Positions 1 through 11,739 of a stretch of 64,000 nucleotides of DNA are shown one piece after another. Source of the stretch: Isoetes taiwanensis (taxonomy: Eukaryota > Streptophyta > Lycopodiopsida > Isoetales > Isoetaceae); NCBI GenBank assembly GCA_021234155.1, contig JAJEKV010000316.1, positions 62,001-126,000 of the forward strand, in the 5' to 3' direction. The position numbers and the translations under genes were made by a program. Position 1 is the stretch's first letter. Each line of letters begins with the position of its first letter. Below the pieces are notes generated by a model. The model worked only from the letters and a program-made list of their open reading frames with translations. It had not been told where the DNA came from and searched no databases.

Positions 1-120
1 CAAACATCTTCAGCAACATGTCTAGCGTGGTAGTATGGTAGTTAGTGAAGTCCAATAAGAGGAGGACATGGGCCTCCCTCGTTTGCTGCCATTTGTGGTA
101 TAAGTTCTGAAAGTAAGGCT

Positions 121-645
121 TCAGGCTATTGAACCTCCAAATTCATGCTGCTTCAGCACTTTTTTGATGGCTTTGGCATGCACCATCTCCCTTCTCAGTG
201 CCTTAAAAGTTTCCTCCTGCTCAAGCTTAGAAAGTCGGGATTCTTCTTCATCTGAGTATTCAGCGTTCCCCATCATCCTATCAGCAGCACCAAACCTATT
301 CAGTCTACTCTGCCCGTCTATGTAGCACATCATCACAAATATTAAGATTAGTAATATAGAAATCACATTCTACTACAAAGAACGGGAACCACCTATCACT
401 GCCTTGGCTTCTAATTCTTTAAGCCTATCAGGAATTAACCTATGTTTTAAGCCTAGAATACCTCGGAATTCATGGATCCTCCGGTGGCCCTGCTCCTTTA
501 ATATCCGCCTCTGTTCCTGGTTTATTTGCTCCAGTATAGGTCCTACCAGATGCGACTGCATTTGAACTGGCAAAATTGTTTGTGCTCGTGTTCTCCTTCT
601 GTCTTCTTCCGCCATAGCTGGATTGGGATAAGCCAATGTCTGCAT
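121..645 (-). other. possible two-exon small coiled-coil protein, unknown
   Basis: I do not recognise this gene. On the minus strand an open stretch (645 to 373) encodes a basic, Gln- and Arg-rich segment, and a second stretch (about 312 to 121) encodes a Glu/Lys-rich, coiled-coil-like tail ending in a stop at 121. A GT near 372 and an AG near 313 could remove the gap as a short intron, which is inference. The helix around 560-480 has hydrophobic spacing loosely like the histone-like helix at 59.5-59.7 kb, but identity is too low to claim homology. It lies on the same strand as the relic at 1294-1927 and is separated from it by a short repeat block. Confidence 0.25.
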
Positions 646-834
646 GCAAAACTAGATTTATCCTTTCCGTCCAATGCTTGCTGCCCAGCCAGTTTTTGAA
701 TGATTGACCTTGCATTTGATGTGATAGATTTCCAATGGTGGGTTTCATCATGTGTTTCTTGTCCCATTCTGTTCATCCTTAATGTAATTTTTCTTTGTGT
801 CACTTTCACCCCCGGGGATACCACTTAGTGTATA

Positions 835-1020
835 AGGGATACGCCATGTGCGAGGAAGGGGTCATAAAAAACCCCTTCGTATACGCTTTTTTTAAGGTCT
901 AAAAAGCCCCTTTCCGTATGAAATACATCACTAGAGATTGGATTTTTTAAGGTCTAAAGAACCCCTTCCCGTACGTATTCGTACGCTTTAGGTTAAAAAA
1001 AACCCCTTATCGTCCACTCA
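835..1020. repeat. short degenerate direct repeats with CCCCTT / AAGGTCTAAA motifs
   Basis: A T-run followed by AAGGTCTAAA and then CCCCTT and CGTA recurs near 887 and 943 (55 bp apart), with a weaker third copy near 985. AAGGGGT and ACCCCTT arms around 855-878 can pair as a hairpin. The block separates two minus-strand gene relics, much as the palindrome arrays do at 55.5-63.3 kb. No coding potential is evident. Confidence 0.4.
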
Positions 1021-1293
1021 CATGGTATATATGGCCTACACTATGTGAATCCCCCGGGCTTTCACCCTGCTCCCACCAAATCCAGCCACTGTACCTTTTC
1101 CCTTAGTCTATTAAAGAGTGAAGATTGAAGAGTGAAGATTTATATTGAACATATAAAATGATTACACAAGGTAGAGCGAGAATTTGTATTAAACATTTCA
1201 GATTATATGAGAAACAAAAACAGACTTCTGCACAACTTCTTATATACATTGCTTTCAAACTTAGGATGACAAAATTCATTCCTGGTCCTTGCC

Positions 1294-1927
1294 TTACTGT
1301 GCTTCTATCAAAAAGAGATCTGGGTCCAGCTCCTCCTCGTCCTCTTCTATGATCACCAGATCAGTGGCCACCGACTCAACTTGCCAGCCTATTTCATCCC
1401 ATTCCGGATGGAAAGCAAAAAACTATAAATGTGGCAGTGTTACCAAACAGAATAGCAGCTTCTCCATGTGCATCCTGCTTGGCCTTGTGATGATAGAACA
1501 TATCCCTGAAGTGAAGGAATTGGCCCTCTGTAAACAACCTATCATAACTAAACAAGAACCTGTCTAGCATAAAGGCTTGGTAGCCATTAAGGAGAAAAGG
1601 TTTCAACCTTTGTAGATCCTGGTCAATAGTATGAGAAAGAGGCCAAAGACTCTCGTTCTTAAAAATTTCAGTGGCAGTAGAGTAAGGAGAGAGGTCTGGG
1701 AGGTTCGGTGTACAATTCATCCTCTTGGTGAGAGCTTTCAGCATTTCTGTGGTCATATTTTCATCCGGTGAATCGAGAAATTCCTGTTGCCTGAGGATGT
1801 TCATCCATTCTGCATTGGTGAAAATCGGGACAGCAGGCCTAGGTATTAGCGGCTCTTCTTCTCTGGTCACATTGTCCCATTCCGGTACTCCTTGGTTTTG
1901 CAGCATCCAAGAGGTGAAGTTGGTCAT
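1294..1927 (-). pseudogene. relic of a small unknown protein family (HPEW-type C-terminus)
   Basis: The reading frame from 1927 to about 1410 encodes an unknown protein with a central helical region and a motif HGEAAILF. At a T-run near 1415 the frame must shift by one base. The next frame then continues as FAFHPEWDEIGWQ followed by a very acidic tail and a stop at 1294-1296. The C-terminal layout (GE, then an aromatic-rich segment, then W-E-x-G-W) resembles the relic at 56,293-56,880, so I treat them as one family. Function is unknown. No signal peptide or membrane segment is evident. The single-base frame change suggests a recently dead or mis-assembled copy. Confidence 0.4.
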
Positions 1928-2245
1928 GTCGAAGCTCCCGAACTATAGCTGCTGTAAACTGTAAACTGCTTCCGAAGTAGCTGCTGTTGTAAACTGTAAG
2001 CTGCTCTCCCGAACTGTTGTAAACTGTAAACGGTCGGGAGCCAGAAGAATTGCATCTCGGGCCTTTTGGGTTGCCCGAGGTCATTAATTTTCGCCATCCC
2101 TTAATGATCTTCGGGTACGGACGGCTGTCAGCCAAAGGATGATGAGGGGAATTGATGGGACCGAGAGAATTTAAGGAAAAGGAAAGGAAAAGTGGAAAAG
2201 CTGTTTAGAAGGATCTATCTGGCTCGGGGGAAGAGCCAGAAAGTG

Positions 2246-2355
2246 ACACATGTGGTGAAACATGTGGTGAAACATAAACATGTGGTGAAACATGTGGTGA
2301 ACCTGGCGTGGTGACCCATGTGGTGAAACATGTGGTGACATGTGGTGAACCTGGC
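2246..2355. repeat. CATGTGGTGAAA tandem repeats
   Basis: About eight degenerate copies of a CATGTGGTGAAA unit occur here. The complementary CACCACA motif dominates the array at 4537-5110 on the other side of the transposase-like gene, so the two could be subterminal repeats of one DNA transposon. That link is inference. Confidence 0.55.
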
Positions 2356-2598
2356 GCATGTTACATCAGGGACATCAAAATACAATTACATATTATATCA
2401 AAAGCAAACATGTTACATTGAAACAAGAGACATCAAAATACAATTGAGCATGGAATTGAGTTTCTTATATTATTCCCAAACAAGGCAAGACACAACAACA
2501 TATATTCAAAATTTCTGAATCATTTCCTAACCTGTAAGGATGTGTTCAACAATGAACTTAGGATCTCAGCTGACGTCATACTGTAGCTCCAGAAAAAA

Positions 2599-5500
2599 CT
2601 ATTCTTCATTAGACATGTTATCTTCATCAGATAAAACCTCGGGCAAGTTTTCTAGAATTTTTTCCTCATCTGCCTGGTCTAGCCTGTAAACAGTTCGAGC
2701 ACCTTTTTTGATCTGCTGCATGGGAACTCGAATAGCACAAATTTGAGTAGAGAATACAAGTGACTTTGGTTCGTTTGTGCACAACTCATACATCACCTTT
2801 GACCGAGGCTTCTTTCTATAGTAAATGCCCTCCATAACGGTTTCACCTCTCACAAACCAGTTTCCGTTCTGCTTGAAGTCATTTTCAACTTCAAATTTTG
2901 GCTTGGTGCATAGTAACATCCAAAATACAGAATCCTCCTCATTCCCTTTAGGTGCAGCAACAACAAAGTTGTCTCCTTATCTGAGTGCTTCTGCAAGTAC
3001 ATTTGCCGAGGTTGAGTATAGTGGCCTGGTAGACTTGCGGGTCTCTTCCACATCTGCATGAACATTGGAGGATGGTTCAACGACTACAAGGTTCCATTCA
3101 TCTACATACAATTTGTTCTCACACATGTCCCATTTTCCATCCAAACAATTGCTGCAAAAACATGATAGCTTTCTGGTATGTAGTTGTGTTGGATTTCCTG
3201 TGCTGAATCCATGGACTGAATGAATTTGCCTGGTTTTTGGAATTGTCTCCGCACCCCAAGCCTTTTTCCTGTTGATATCCTCAGGTTTTATTTCCCAGAA
3301 GTATCGCCAAACTTTTCTTCCATTTTCAGTCCACTCAGATGTACCACATTAAAATTGTTGCTCTGCAATTTTCACCACATCATGGGCATTATCTAGTTTA
3401 ATGTCAAGATGTTTAAGCTGTAGACCTCGTATCCATCTTTTCAATTCTGCTGCCTTCCCATCATGTTCACCTTTTCCATGGTTTGATCCAAAGAAGTTCC
3501 ACGTGATGTTGACCTCTGTATCACAACTGTACCTTCCAACAAAATAAAATGGACTGGATGCTTTGAATTGTGATGCAACACCATCTGAAAATACATAGTG
3601 CTGTTTGGGGACATTGCCTTTCTGCTTTAAGTACTCAAAATATTTCATAAAACAATGTTGAACAAAAAGTGTGTCATGTTCCCTATCATCTAACACATAG
3701 TAGTGTGTTTCCTTCTCAATGGTGTCTGTCCGTGGATCAACCTGATAGGTTATTTGAACAAATATAGTTATCTGTTTGTTGACCCAGCGCATGAGCTTCA
3801 TTCTGCTCCTTACAAGTATAATTCTCTGCGAAGTCAACCACGGATAGGTAAGCATCTCCAGGCAAGTTATCAAGGAGTTCTTTGTACTGGCCTGCCTGCC
3901 ACTTATATCTGAAGTTGTGTAAAGGAAATTTTGGAAGCTTCTCCAACATTTTGTTCACCAGTAGAAGACTTGCAGTTTCATTGTGTTGGTGAACGAGCTT
4001 AAACTTCTTGCTGCCATCTCTGAATTCAGTTTTTTCATAGTCTAGGTATTCCCACTTCACCATGCCACTATCACTAGATTTTTCATGTGGGCAGATAGGA
4101 AACTTCTTAATCCCACACTCTTCACACTCACCCAGAATGCATTCTTCTTATGGTAAGGTTGGAAGCTAGTTTTCTCACATAAAATTCCCTGCCACAGACT
4201 TCTTGTGCTACTTATTTTGTATTGGGCGCCACGCATTCACCATATATGTCCGACTGCAATTAAAGTTGACAAGTGCATTTTACAAGACTTTTTGGGTGCT
4301 TAGTTCTTATACTATGGAAGCCATCTATTAGCATTTGCATTCTAACATGGTATATACAGCAGCAACTATTGAAGTCCTTTAATTTTACAACAAACCATGG
4401 TTCAGCTTTTCAAACATCTTCTGTTTGATCATAACACTAGGATGCTCCGTCTTGAATTTCCTGAACAATTGCAACTGCAAGGAAGATAACAAGGTGATCA
4501 GCATATATTACATGATTTATTGTACACTACATTTTCCACCACACTAGGCACCACATAGCATATATTACAGCATTTATTTACACCACGTTATTCACCACAC
4601 TAGGCACCACATAGCATATATTACAGACATTCATCTTACACCTCGTTATTCACCACACTAGGCACCACAAAGCATATATTACATAATTTATTGTACACCA
4701 TATCTTTCACCACACTAGGCACCACATAGCATATATTACAACATTTATTTTACACCATGTTATTCACCACACTAGGCATCACAAAGCATATATTACATAA
4801 TTTATTGTACACCATATTTTTCACCACACTAGGCACCACATAGCATATATTACAGCATGTATTTTACACCATGTTATTCACCACACTAGGAACCACAAAG
4901 CATATATTTACAGCATTTATTTTACACCATATTTTTCACCACACTAGGCACCACATAGCATATATTACAGCATGTATTTTACACTATGGTATTCACCACA
5001 CTAGGCACCACAAAGCATATATTTACAGCATTTATTTTACACCACGTGCCTCACCACACTAGGCACCACATATCATATATCACAGCATTAATAGGCACCA
5101 CATACCACAAGCAATCACTAACCACACCAACCACATATCACAAGCAATCACTAACCACATACCACATACCACATTAACAATAAAAAATGTGGTGAAGATG
5201 AAGAAATGAAATAACCTGTGATTCTTCCAGATAGTGAGTGGCATGATCCTGTCTTACATTTCGTTCCAATCTTCTGAACTTGACATCCTTTGCATTTGGA
5301 GAGACCCTACTGTTTTCAGTCCAAAATTGCCTTTGTGTCTATGGATGTAATTGGGAATTGCATCTGCTCTTCTAACTCTTTTGTACAAAACCCATTCCCC
5401 CCCTTTGCAATCTATCTCTTCCCTCTTCAATTTTGCTTTGGTAAGATTCCTAGGATGAACACCCAGCAGTTTACCAAAACCCGAGCACTGACAGGATTAG

Positions 5501-5760
5501 CCCTCTTACGGCGATAGCAAGGCAACTACTCTTGGCTGCTAAACTGTCATTGCTGTTAGACTTCTTCACAAGTTGAATGAAAGCCCTGAGGTTGCTGACC
5601 ACAATGTGCAAATCTTTCAGCTCTTCACCAAGTACGTTGTCCATTGTGTCATCTTCCAGGCAATCTCGTAAAACCTCTTTCTTATCACTGTCAGCCAAGC
5701 CATTAGTGGTGCTATGAAATGAAGATAATAATTTCAACACCATCTGACGCCTAGTAGAAA
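2599..5760 (-). pseudogene. transposase-like gene with VDFAENY motif, decayed
   Basis: This minus-strand gene is readable from about 5760 to 2599. Visible parts in order: a helical N-terminal region (5760-5216) with frame changes; an intron (5215-4475) with GT and AG ends; a segment with LKDFNSCCC and a CxHVxMxML pattern (about 4425-4330); a CEECG...CP zinc-type cluster (about 4140-4090); VDFAENY (about 3835); FSDGVASQF (about 3590); WNFFGSNHGKGEHDG (about 3500); another Cys cluster near 3150-3100; and a C-terminal domain ending at 2599. The Asp residues in DFAENY and SDG and the HGK..DG block suggest an RNase H-like transposase core. I recall similar uncharacterised proteins in cnidarians and seed-free plants, but I cannot name the superfamily. 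Frame changes near 4425 and 3785 and stops near 3349 and 2975 show it is inactive as read. Confidence 0.6.
4537..5110. repeat. 57-bp tandem array inside the transposase-like gene's intron
   Basis: Ten copies begin with CACCACACTAGG at 4537, 4593, 4651, 4708, 4765, 4822, 4879, 4937, 4994 and 5052, a period of 56-58 bp. Each unit continues with CACCACA, a GCATATATTAC motif and an AT-rich tail. The array lies within the interval bounded by a plausible minus-strand donor (5215-5214) and acceptor (4476-4475). A looser CACCACA/CACATACC tail follows to about 5200. Confidence 0.85.
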
Positions 5761-5768
5761 CCGTTCTG

Positions 5769-7880
5769 GTGGATCCTCCCTCTAGGCGCGGTACCTTGCC
5801 AGGCACCAGGGGGAGATGTTCGGCCTGCTGGACACTCATCCTCGAACCTTTTGGTGCAGAGTGCTTCGAAGGCCAGCCCAGCCTACATGGGACGTCCACA
5901 CGAGGCGGAGGGAGAGCAAGATTGCTGCAGCGGCTCTATGACCCACCGGGACGCCAGACGCCCATACCCCCCACGGGATGGCCCCCATTGGTTCTCGGAG
6001 GAGGATGTTGTGGAGGGCGCAACGGCCGGCTAATGGGAAGGCAACCTCGATGGTATGCGGGCCGAGTTACTCAAATGGGCGAGGCGACACCGGTGCCGAT
6101 CCTCACTACCCCCGTTCAACGAGCATTGCAAGAAGGTTTCCCCGACAATAGACCACAAGCGGGTTGCCCCCATTCACAAGGCGGGCGACCCACCTTTCGT
6201 CCGACCAATTCTGGGACGATCATGGTCGATTCAAAAGATTTGCCAAACTGTTATCGGCATTCTCGAGCAAGCAATTGACTGGCCGGACAGAGGCGGTACA
6301 GATGTGCGAGCCCTCACGAGCGGGCTTTAGACCCCGCCACTCAATGATTGACCATATCTTTACTGCGGGCGATTGAAGACAGTAGAAACCATCGGCAGGA
6401 CTTGTATTGTCGCTTTGTGGACTTCGCGAAGGCTTCATACACTGTCCCGGAAAAGCTATAGACTAGGCTGCGTCAGCTGGGGCTGCCGTTGCTGTGCGTA
6501 ATGCCATGCCATGTCTGGCTGTATGAGAGTTGTTTTGGTAGGATGCGGTACCACGGGCCAAGCATTCACCAAGAGTAGGTATCGGTGGCGGGGCTGCCCC
6601 TCTCACCAACACTTTTTGGCCTCTACATTGACCGGTTAGAGCCCCGGCCATCGAGCATAGGGGGATGGCATACAACTTTTGCACCCAGGTCATCCGCCGG
6701 ATCATTTATGCGACGATGTTGACCTTCTCGCCCACACCCCGAAGCTATGCGGTCTCATCCGGATGCCCTAGACACATTTTGCCGGGCTACGATATGCTTG
6801 CGTGAATGGCCAAGACCGTGGTGGTTCTCATATCCTCTTCACGCCACCCCACGCCTGCACTCACATATCGAGGGCGACTGTGGAGGTCACGCCCACCTAC
6901 AAAGTACCTAGGGGTGGAGTTCCCTCCTCGGCTCTGTTGGGAGGCGCCCATCCGCTATGGGTGACAAAGGCCGGAAAGCGCTTTTATGCCATGCGAGAAC
7001 AACGGTCCACCGAGTGAGCTCTATGATTGGGGCCATCGGTCACATCTGTTTGGTATTTGGTCGAGCCCGGCCCTTCACGTACAAGGTCGAGGTTTGGGGC
7101 CCGGTCGTCTCTTTGGCGACTACGGAATGACTCCTGGAGCAGTCGCGTAAGGCATTTTGACACCGCACTTGGGGTGAAACCCTTCACCCCTATCGGATTC
7201 TAGCTGCAGAAATGGATTCTTGCCGCTTCGGTGGCAACCCTTCATAGACACATCGTCTACTTCGGAAAAGTGGTTAATATGGGTGATGCTCGGCTCGCAC
7301 GGGCTTATGCTTTGTGGCAATAGGCCCGGCATTTCCAGGGCTGTTGGAGGGTAAGAGAGATCGGTGGATTCGCCCGGATGGAACGATGCGAGCACGGTGC
7401 GTCGCGGTGGACACGAGGTCGATCGTGACGCCTGGCGGGAATACCCGGACGCTTGCTTCCTTGGCAGGTTCGGGACCCCGACGCCGGCCAGGTCAAAACG
7501 CCCATTACAAGGAGCACATCAACCCGCGTTGGCCGGGGCAGCCTACTCTGATTCAATGCCCCGAAAAAGTGCGGACTCATTGCCTCCATTCACAGACAGT
7601 GCCCACCATCTCGCATCAAGGCGGGGTGGATTGGGGATCCCCACCGGACGGACTCGCCGGTCTTTGCCAAACGGGTGCCATTGAGGATGAGTCTCACACT
7701 TTTCAGAGTTGCCCAGGATTCAGTCAGATCTGGGCCAGATATGTTCCCTTAGTACGGCCGGACTTGCCCCTACATTTGCTGATGAACACACCGTCAGTAC
7801 GTGCCTAGGGTCATACATTCAGGAGGTACTGGATCTGCGAGCCCACCTTTGCCCCCGCCTGGCTGCTCGCTGATCAGGCA
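5769..7880 (+). mobile_element. degenerate LINE (reverse transcriptase relic), copy 1
   Basis: Frames on the plus strand carry broken reverse-transcriptase signatures. A PIHKAGDP stretch near 6165 and a TIMV motif near 6217 match the N-terminal part of a non-LTR reverse transcriptase. GFRPRHSMIDHIFT follows near 6325, and near 6415 a CRFVDFAKA-like core appears. At the 3' end (about 7670-7850) is the zinc-like tail ESHTFQSCPGF followed by YIQEVLDLRAHLC. That tail matches the C-termini of the copies at 11.7-13.6 kb and 13.85-14.19 kb. Frames change often and there are many stops. It is more GC-rich than its surroundings. No endonuclease domain is recognisable upstream, so it looks 5'-truncated. 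Confidence 0.65.
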
Positions 7881-7889
7881 CTATGGGTA

Positions 7890-9780
7890 CAGTGCATGAG
7901 TGTATATATTTGTGTGTTTTTGTATTTCGTATATTGGAACAGTTTGTCATCCGATTTGAGATTTTAGACAGATTTGCTTCCAAATTAAATGATTCAAAGT
8001 ATGAACTGGATTGATCCACAACCGGATTAAGCGCCATAGCCATGTGCTTCAGGAAAGGCGCAGGTGGGTTTAGGAATCGGTTAGGTGGAAATTGGAATGG
8101 GGCGGGTGGTTTAAAAATCGGGTTGTTGCAGTTCAAGAAATGATTGAATCCGGGCAGTTACGCACTAGGTGCCAAACAAACATTTAAAATCGCACCACAA
8201 ATTTGATATCTCCCACCACATTTTTAGGGGGGGCAGGGGGGACACCCAGGGTGTTCCACTACACCATGCTTTCACCCGTATTATAGTCCTTCAAAGAAGA
8301 ACAGCAAGATATACCTCTCAAAGCATAATTTGCAATCCTCTTCGTCGTGTGCATCCACCTAAAGAAAGCTTTGAAGTAAGTTTTGCCAAGTTGTATGATT
8401 GCATACTTGTGATTTGCGTGTTGGGCAAGGGTTATTCCACAGGAGATCAAAGTTGCAAGTTATAATAAGCTAACTTGCTGCCAATGGACAAACTTATTTA
8501 TAAGATATTTTGAAATGTAATTCCAATTTGTATTCTGAATACATACATACTAATATTATTATGCATATATTGGCATACATTTTATTATTATTTACATATT
8601 TGTTTGTCAATTTGTAATGTAAGCATAAGATTCATGATTGTCACATGGACATAAAAATTCATCTATCTTTGTTTTATTTTTATTACTGGCTACAAGATTG
8701 CCTTTGACTCTAAATATATTTCAATGGCCTGAGAGGCCATGGTATATTTCTAAGGTATTTGAGGCTACAAGACGACCTATCAAAGAAGAAGGTGCGCTCT
8801 ATTAGAGATATTTACGCTTCTTGTATTCTACAACATACGATTTTCCATGTTCTTTACTGTATTATATTATTTCATACCCCATGACCCATTTTCTATGCAG
8901 TTCCATTGCAACATTTTCTAAGCATGGAGCTCGTGTTATATAGAACCACCCTTAGGTCCCAAAAGGGCCAAAAAAAAAATTAGACCCATGCACACCCCTA
9001 GGCCATCTTTGTTTGTTTTTTTTTTTTTTTTTTTTTTTTTGTACACATTTCATACAACGTTAACACATATTTCATACAACATTTATATTCATTTCGTACA
9101 GATTATGTAGTAAAAATTGTAGCACATCGAATTATTGAAAGGGGCATCAAACATATTAAGAAATTGAACCATTAAATTAAACTCCCCCGACCCCCCAGTT
9201 GTTTTTGCTGATATTCGTGCAGGGCGTCCAATGGCTGGCGAGGAGCCCCAAATACATATGCCAATATATGTGTACCATACACATGTACAATGCACCTCAC
9301 AACCTGTGGGTTAATTGTGTATTTGAAACTGAGAGTTAACTAAAACTTACTAAAAAATGAGTTGCGTCTAGTGATGGTTGGGATCGTCCGAAACAGACAT
9401 CCAACGGTCCGAGCCTACCGATGGACTGCACGAATATGAACATTTGAACATCACACATATGGCATAGTTGGGGGACTTCAGGAATTATGCAACAACAAGG
9501 CTACTGATGCTAATTGCCTTGTAGCAAGATGTTCAAGTGGATAGGTGATGGAGTAGCAGACGCATTACTAAACTTGTTCAATATAGTAATGAGAGAGGAT
9601 TTCCAGCTAGGTGGCAACTTAAAGAGTAGTAGTTCCACTTTATAAGGCAGACGATGAATCAGATTCGCATAACTGTCGTATGATTTTGATTGGTAGCTTT
9701 TATGCTAAACTTTTTGCGACTATTCTAGACTCTAAAATTAGTGCAGCAATATACCAGAGTCTAGCCACTAATTTAAATAG
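7890..9780. other. no gene recognised
   Basis: This stretch holds short open frames without recognisable motifs, a C/G-rich run at about 8227-8250, and a poly-T run at about 9019-9041 that could be the tail of an old minus-strand retroposon. I see no supported gene in it. Confidence 0.5.
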
Positions 9781-9788
9781 ATCCAAAT

Positions 9789-10150
9789 ATGATTCAAGTG
9801 TTTCCAGTCATTGTCAGTTATGTTGAAGTGAAAAATTTTAACCATATCTTTACATGCCCATGGCTGCTGGATTTTTGGAGTTGGACCTCACAAGTTAATA
9901 AAGGAGCTTCAAATGAGATCAATTTACTCAGTATTTTAGAAGCAGGAAATAAATTAATCAACACCACTCGAACTCTTAGCTGTTGGACCATTTGGTTACA
10001 CAGGAACGAGGTGGTGATGGGGCACCACACTCCCTCGTTGATATGGTTGAAATGAACATTCTTGGATCTCATTCAGATATCAGCCATAGCTCATAAAATT
10101 GTTAAGGGGAAAAAATATGACACTGAATGGAATAGTATAGGAACCTTCTA
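9789..10150 (+). mobile_element. L1-type LINE 3' fragment (zinc-binding reverse-transcriptase tail)
   Basis: The frame from 9789 to 10055 contains NHIFTCPWLLDFWSW followed by CWTIWLHRNEVV. This order, an H-x-F-x-x-C-P knuckle and then a W-x-I-W-x-x-R-N motif, is characteristic of the C-terminal region of plant L1-type LINE polymerases. Only this terminal piece is visible. The region just 5' (9540-9780) has an adjacent frame with similar context but no clear domain. It is a short, dead fragment. Confidence 0.55.
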
Positions 10151-10669
10151 AGGTTTACATGAATTTTATGTTCTGAAACTAACTATTTCTGATGTAATTT
10201 TATGTATTTGACATTAAAGGTGGCATTGTAGGTGACAAAAGTTATAATATTATATTTGACACCAAAGGTGACATTGCCATTAACGTTATAAGTGACAAAC
10301 ATGCTGGCATTATTTATGGCTTTCTCATTGCCACATTTGTGTCATCGGGTCGCCTCACCCATAACATCAGTTATATAAAAAATTCGAGTTGCCATTTTAG
10401 GCCAAATATTGACACAACTAATGACACTAATGAACCCCTTCTCTTGTAGTGAGATGCTATGAAGAGACTCACCCTGGATTACCACAGTCGTTGGATTCGT
10501 CGATCCTACGACCCAGATCGTATGTTGGAGCCTCTGGGCACCTCTCGTTTCGCTTATAGTCATTTATGACGGGAGTCGCCTATGATTTTGAAATATGAAA
10601 TACGATTTCGCCTAAGGTTTTGAGGGAATATTGAACCTCTATACGGCTTTGCCTAAGATTTTAGAATAT

Positions 10670-10755
10670 GAAATACGGGAGTTCGAACCTCTATCAAAAT
10701 AACTCAATGTCCTAATAAGACTACTTTAACCAATGTACCCAGTAAGCTAATGTGA
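10670..10755 (-). mobile_element. tRNA-derived SINE-like head
   Basis: On the minus strand a box A-like sequence TAGCTTACTGGG (10,749-10,738) is followed by a box B-like GGTTCGAACTCC (10,689-10,678). The order and spacing fit an internal RNA polymerase III promoter. The sequence between them does not fold into a convincing cloverleaf, so I read it as a SINE or tRNA relic and not a functional tRNA. Confidence 0.35.
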
Positions 10756-11490
10756 TTATTTTTTATCTTAAATTTGTGTTTTTTTATTATAGCAACCTAT
10801 TCAATTGTTTTAGAGATATATAGTCTATGGTTTCAGGAATTGTTATTCTTACATCCATATTAAACTCTCCTGGAACCCCTTGTTATTTTGATACATATTA
10901 GAGCTGGGAGCTCAACTAGGGAGATGGGAACATCCGAGAATTCGGATGATGAGGATATTAGATTATCCAAAGCAGAGATGGAATACCTTTTCATCCAACT
11001 GAAGAAGAAATGATACATACTTTAGCCATCAAAAGGTTGCTAAAGAGGAAGGAAATCTGGAGGTATAATGGGCTTAAGCTTGAATACGTTCCATATGTGG
11101 CAGCAGAAAAGAGAGGCACACGTAGTGCCCTTACTGGATTTCACAAACTATTCTAGTGATGATTTGGATATGATGCTGAACATGTTCGGGAAATGAAAAG
11201 TTGCAGATCTTACCATTCAAGATCTTCTCAATGCTGCATAACAGAAATGCTATTGTTTTGGAATAGTCTAAAAACATATTATGTTGACTCTTATTATCCT
11301 TTTTTAGATCCTTTTGTTGCCTTACATGATACATGGTTCCATTTTATAAGGATCATGTTTTTTCTTTTCGACATGATGGATCTGATCTCTCGGGATCTCA
11401 TTCTATGTTTTTTGGTATATCGACCAGGATATACTTACCTGATGTATTTCTTCTAATATGAGATATTTAAAAAAACCTTGCCCTCACCAA

Positions 11491-11706
11491 AATAAAAAAT
11501 AAAAAATAAAAAATAAAAAATAAAAAATAAAAAATAAAAAAAAAAAAAAAAAAATAAAAAATAAAAAATAAAAAAAAAAAAATAAAAAATAAAAAATAAA
11601 AAATAAAAAATAAAAAATAAAAAATAAAAAATAAAAAATAAAAAATAAAAAATAAAAAATAAAAAATAAAAAATAAAAAATAAAAAATAAAAAATAAAAA
11701 ATAAAA
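11491..11706. repeat. (TAAAAAA)n microsatellite
   Basis: About 215 bp of a 7-bp TAAAAAA unit with a few longer A-runs. It lies directly upstream of a 5'-truncated LINE. The Phe/Tyr-rich open frames across it on the minus strand are artefacts of the repeat. Confidence 0.95.
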
Positions 11707-11739
11707 ACATAAAATGCATGGGAAGAGGAGATGAATGTT

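Noticed and set aside
373-645. A third histone-like fold on the minus strand
   Set aside because: Helix spacing is suggestive, but identity to H3 or to the 59.5 kb copy is too low and no LCAIHAKR or REIR landmark is present.
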